Origin: Candidatus Ratteibacteria bacterium
GTDB lineage: Bacteria > CAIJMQ01
DNA length: 6,100 bases
Assembly: GCA_028715665.1 (NCBI GenBank)
Contig: JAQURI010000096.1
Location: 1-6,100 of the forward strand
Reading direction: 5' to 3'
This document shows, in pieces, positions 5,322 through 6,100 of the stretch. How positions within the stretch are numbered: the first letter of the stretch is position 1; each line of letters opens with the position of its first letter. A program made the translations under genes and the position numbers. The notes under the pieces were generated by a model that ran no database searches, had not been told where the DNA came from, and saw only the letters and a program-made list of their open reading frames with translations.

Positions 5322-5326
5322 AAGAA

Positions 5327-6100
5327 TCATCGGCCCGAAATAATTACATCTTTCACTTTTATCGTGGGCATTATGTTACCGGGTTCTTCTCTGTAATCGG
5401 ACGAGATTTCTTCGATATTTTTCAAAAGTTCCAGGAAATTCCCGCCGACCATCGTTTCTTTCAACGGGTAGGCAATTTGCCCGTTTTCGATTTTGAAACC
5501 AAAATCTATAGGTTGGGAGAAATCGCCCGATGCCGCATCAGGATGGATTGATGTGTTATCAATGTATATTCCTTCTTTTATTCCATTTATAATTTCCTTT
5601 GAGGTTTGCTTGCCTAATTGTGGAACAAGATTTGTCGGCGAAATACCTCCCTCAAAAGTCGCATGGCCTGTATTTTCTTCCCCGCTTTTTCCCGAAGTAT
5701 AGGAATTATGCAGATATGTCTTTAATATACCCTCTTCCAAAACACTGATTTTTTTATGTGCTACGCCCTCCCCGTCAAAAGCGGATGAATTGAGGCCGCC
5801 GGGGATTAAAGGATCATCAATTATGGTTAAAAATTCGGATGCGATTTGCTTATTCTTCATATCACATAAAAAAGAACGTTTTCTTTGAACTTCTTCGGCA
5901 TTGCAGGCCCCCATAAGAGTCGCAAATAAAGACATAGAGGCTAAAGGCCCTAACACGACAGGAAACTTTCCGCTTTTACACTTTCTTGCTCCTAATTGCG
6001 CTCTCGCCTGCCTAGCGACTTTTACTCCCAACCCCGAAGGCATGAAATCTTTTAATATTCTTGCCTCATCGAAATCCCAAGCGCTGCCGGTTTCATTATT
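5327..6100 (-). CDS. pmbA: PmbA/TldE-type protein of the TldD/PmbA family (5' partial)
   Basis: Family members form a TldD-PmbA (TldE) heterodimer, a metalloprotease that cleaves unfolded or modified peptides such as microcin B17 precursor and CcdA in Escherichia coli. The frame stays open to the right edge with no stop, adding at least 19 residues (including ETGSAWDFDEAR) before the Met at 6043, so the visible 257 residues are the C-terminal part. Recognisable pieces in order are the LGARKCKSGKFPVVLGPLA segment, EEVQRKRSFLCD, IDDPLIPGGLNSSAFDGEGV, LHNSYTSGKSGEENTGHA, SPTNLVPQLG, SGDFSQPIDFGFKIENGQIA and a C-terminal strand PTIKVKDVIISGR. No HExxxH motif is seen in this part, which fits PmbA/TldE more than TldD, although the TldD motif could lie further upstream. 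A tldD partner would be expected just to the right of the window. It ends 43 bp before leuA. Confidence 0.88.
   Translation of the reverse strand, partial: NNETGSAWDFDEARILKDFMPSGLGVKVARQARAQLGARKCKSGKFPVVLGPLASMSLFATLMGACNAEEVQRKRSFLCDMKNKQIASEFLTIIDDPLIPGGLNSSAFDGEGVAHKKISVLEEGILKTYLHNSYTSGKSGEENTGHATFEGGISPTNLVPQLGKQTSKEIINGIKEGIYIDNTSIHPDAASGDFSQPIDFGFKIENGQIAYPLKETMVGGNFLELLKNIEEISSDYREEPGNIMPTIKVKDVIISGR

Noticed and set aside
5303..5326. Riboswitch, T-box or leader-peptide attenuator upstream of leuA
   Set aside because: Only 43 bp separate the upstream stop codon from the leuA ATG and a promoter occupies most of it; there is no space for a structured leader.
1..6100. Defence island, mobile element, prophage or CRISPR content
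   Set aside because: All recognisable genes are housekeeping or metabolic; no transposase, integrase, Cas-like gene, spaced direct-repeat array or tRNA attachment site was seen.

Overview
The window is a stretch of ordinary bacterial chromosome with compact gene packing and an AT-leaning composition. It starts with the 3' part of one plus-strand gene. The rest is a run of six minus-strand genes, read from right to left: a PmbA/TldE-type protein (5' end off the right edge), 2-isopropylmalate synthase (leuA), the alpha and beta subunits of a two-subunit class I Fe-S fumarase-type hydro-lyase, ribonuclease PH (rph) and tRNA pseudouridine synthase B (truB). The fragment at the left edge looks like the C-terminal part of a LolA/lipoprotein-sorting-like envelope protein and converges on truB.

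Organism: all genes are bacterial. The oxygen-sensitive-type two-subunit fumarase, the LolA-like protein (suggesting an outer membrane), the lack of obvious Shine-Dalgarno sequences before several genes and the palindromic repeats inside and between genes suggest an anaerobic, didermic, possibly uncultured lineage. Candidate phyla such as Omnitrophota are one possibility, but this is a weak inference and the phylum cannot be fixed from this sequence.

Function: leuA commits 2-oxoisovalerate and acetyl-CoA to leucine. The alpha/beta hydro-lyase interconverts fumarate and malate, or a related hydroxy-dicarboxylate. rph and truB act in tRNA 3' maturation and tRNA U55 modification. The pmbA-like product belongs to the TldD/PmbA proteolysis system. 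The set reads as a housekeeping and central-metabolism cluster, not a mobile or defence island. A strong sigma70-like promoter sits just before leuA, so leuA to truB could be one transcript, with pmbA upstream read separately or through.

The unusual part is the repeat content. Two nearly identical 29-bp palindromes (964-992 and 2615-2643) lie inside truB and inside the beta-subunit gene and are translated in two different reading frames. A third palindrome of the same length (2830-2858) lies in the spacer between the alpha and beta genes, next to a second hairpin and a degenerate heptamer repeat. This looks like a small dispersed palindromic element that tolerates, or targets, surface-loop coding sequence. 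No complete mobile element, CRISPR array, tRNA/rRNA gene or recognisable novel multi-gene system is present.
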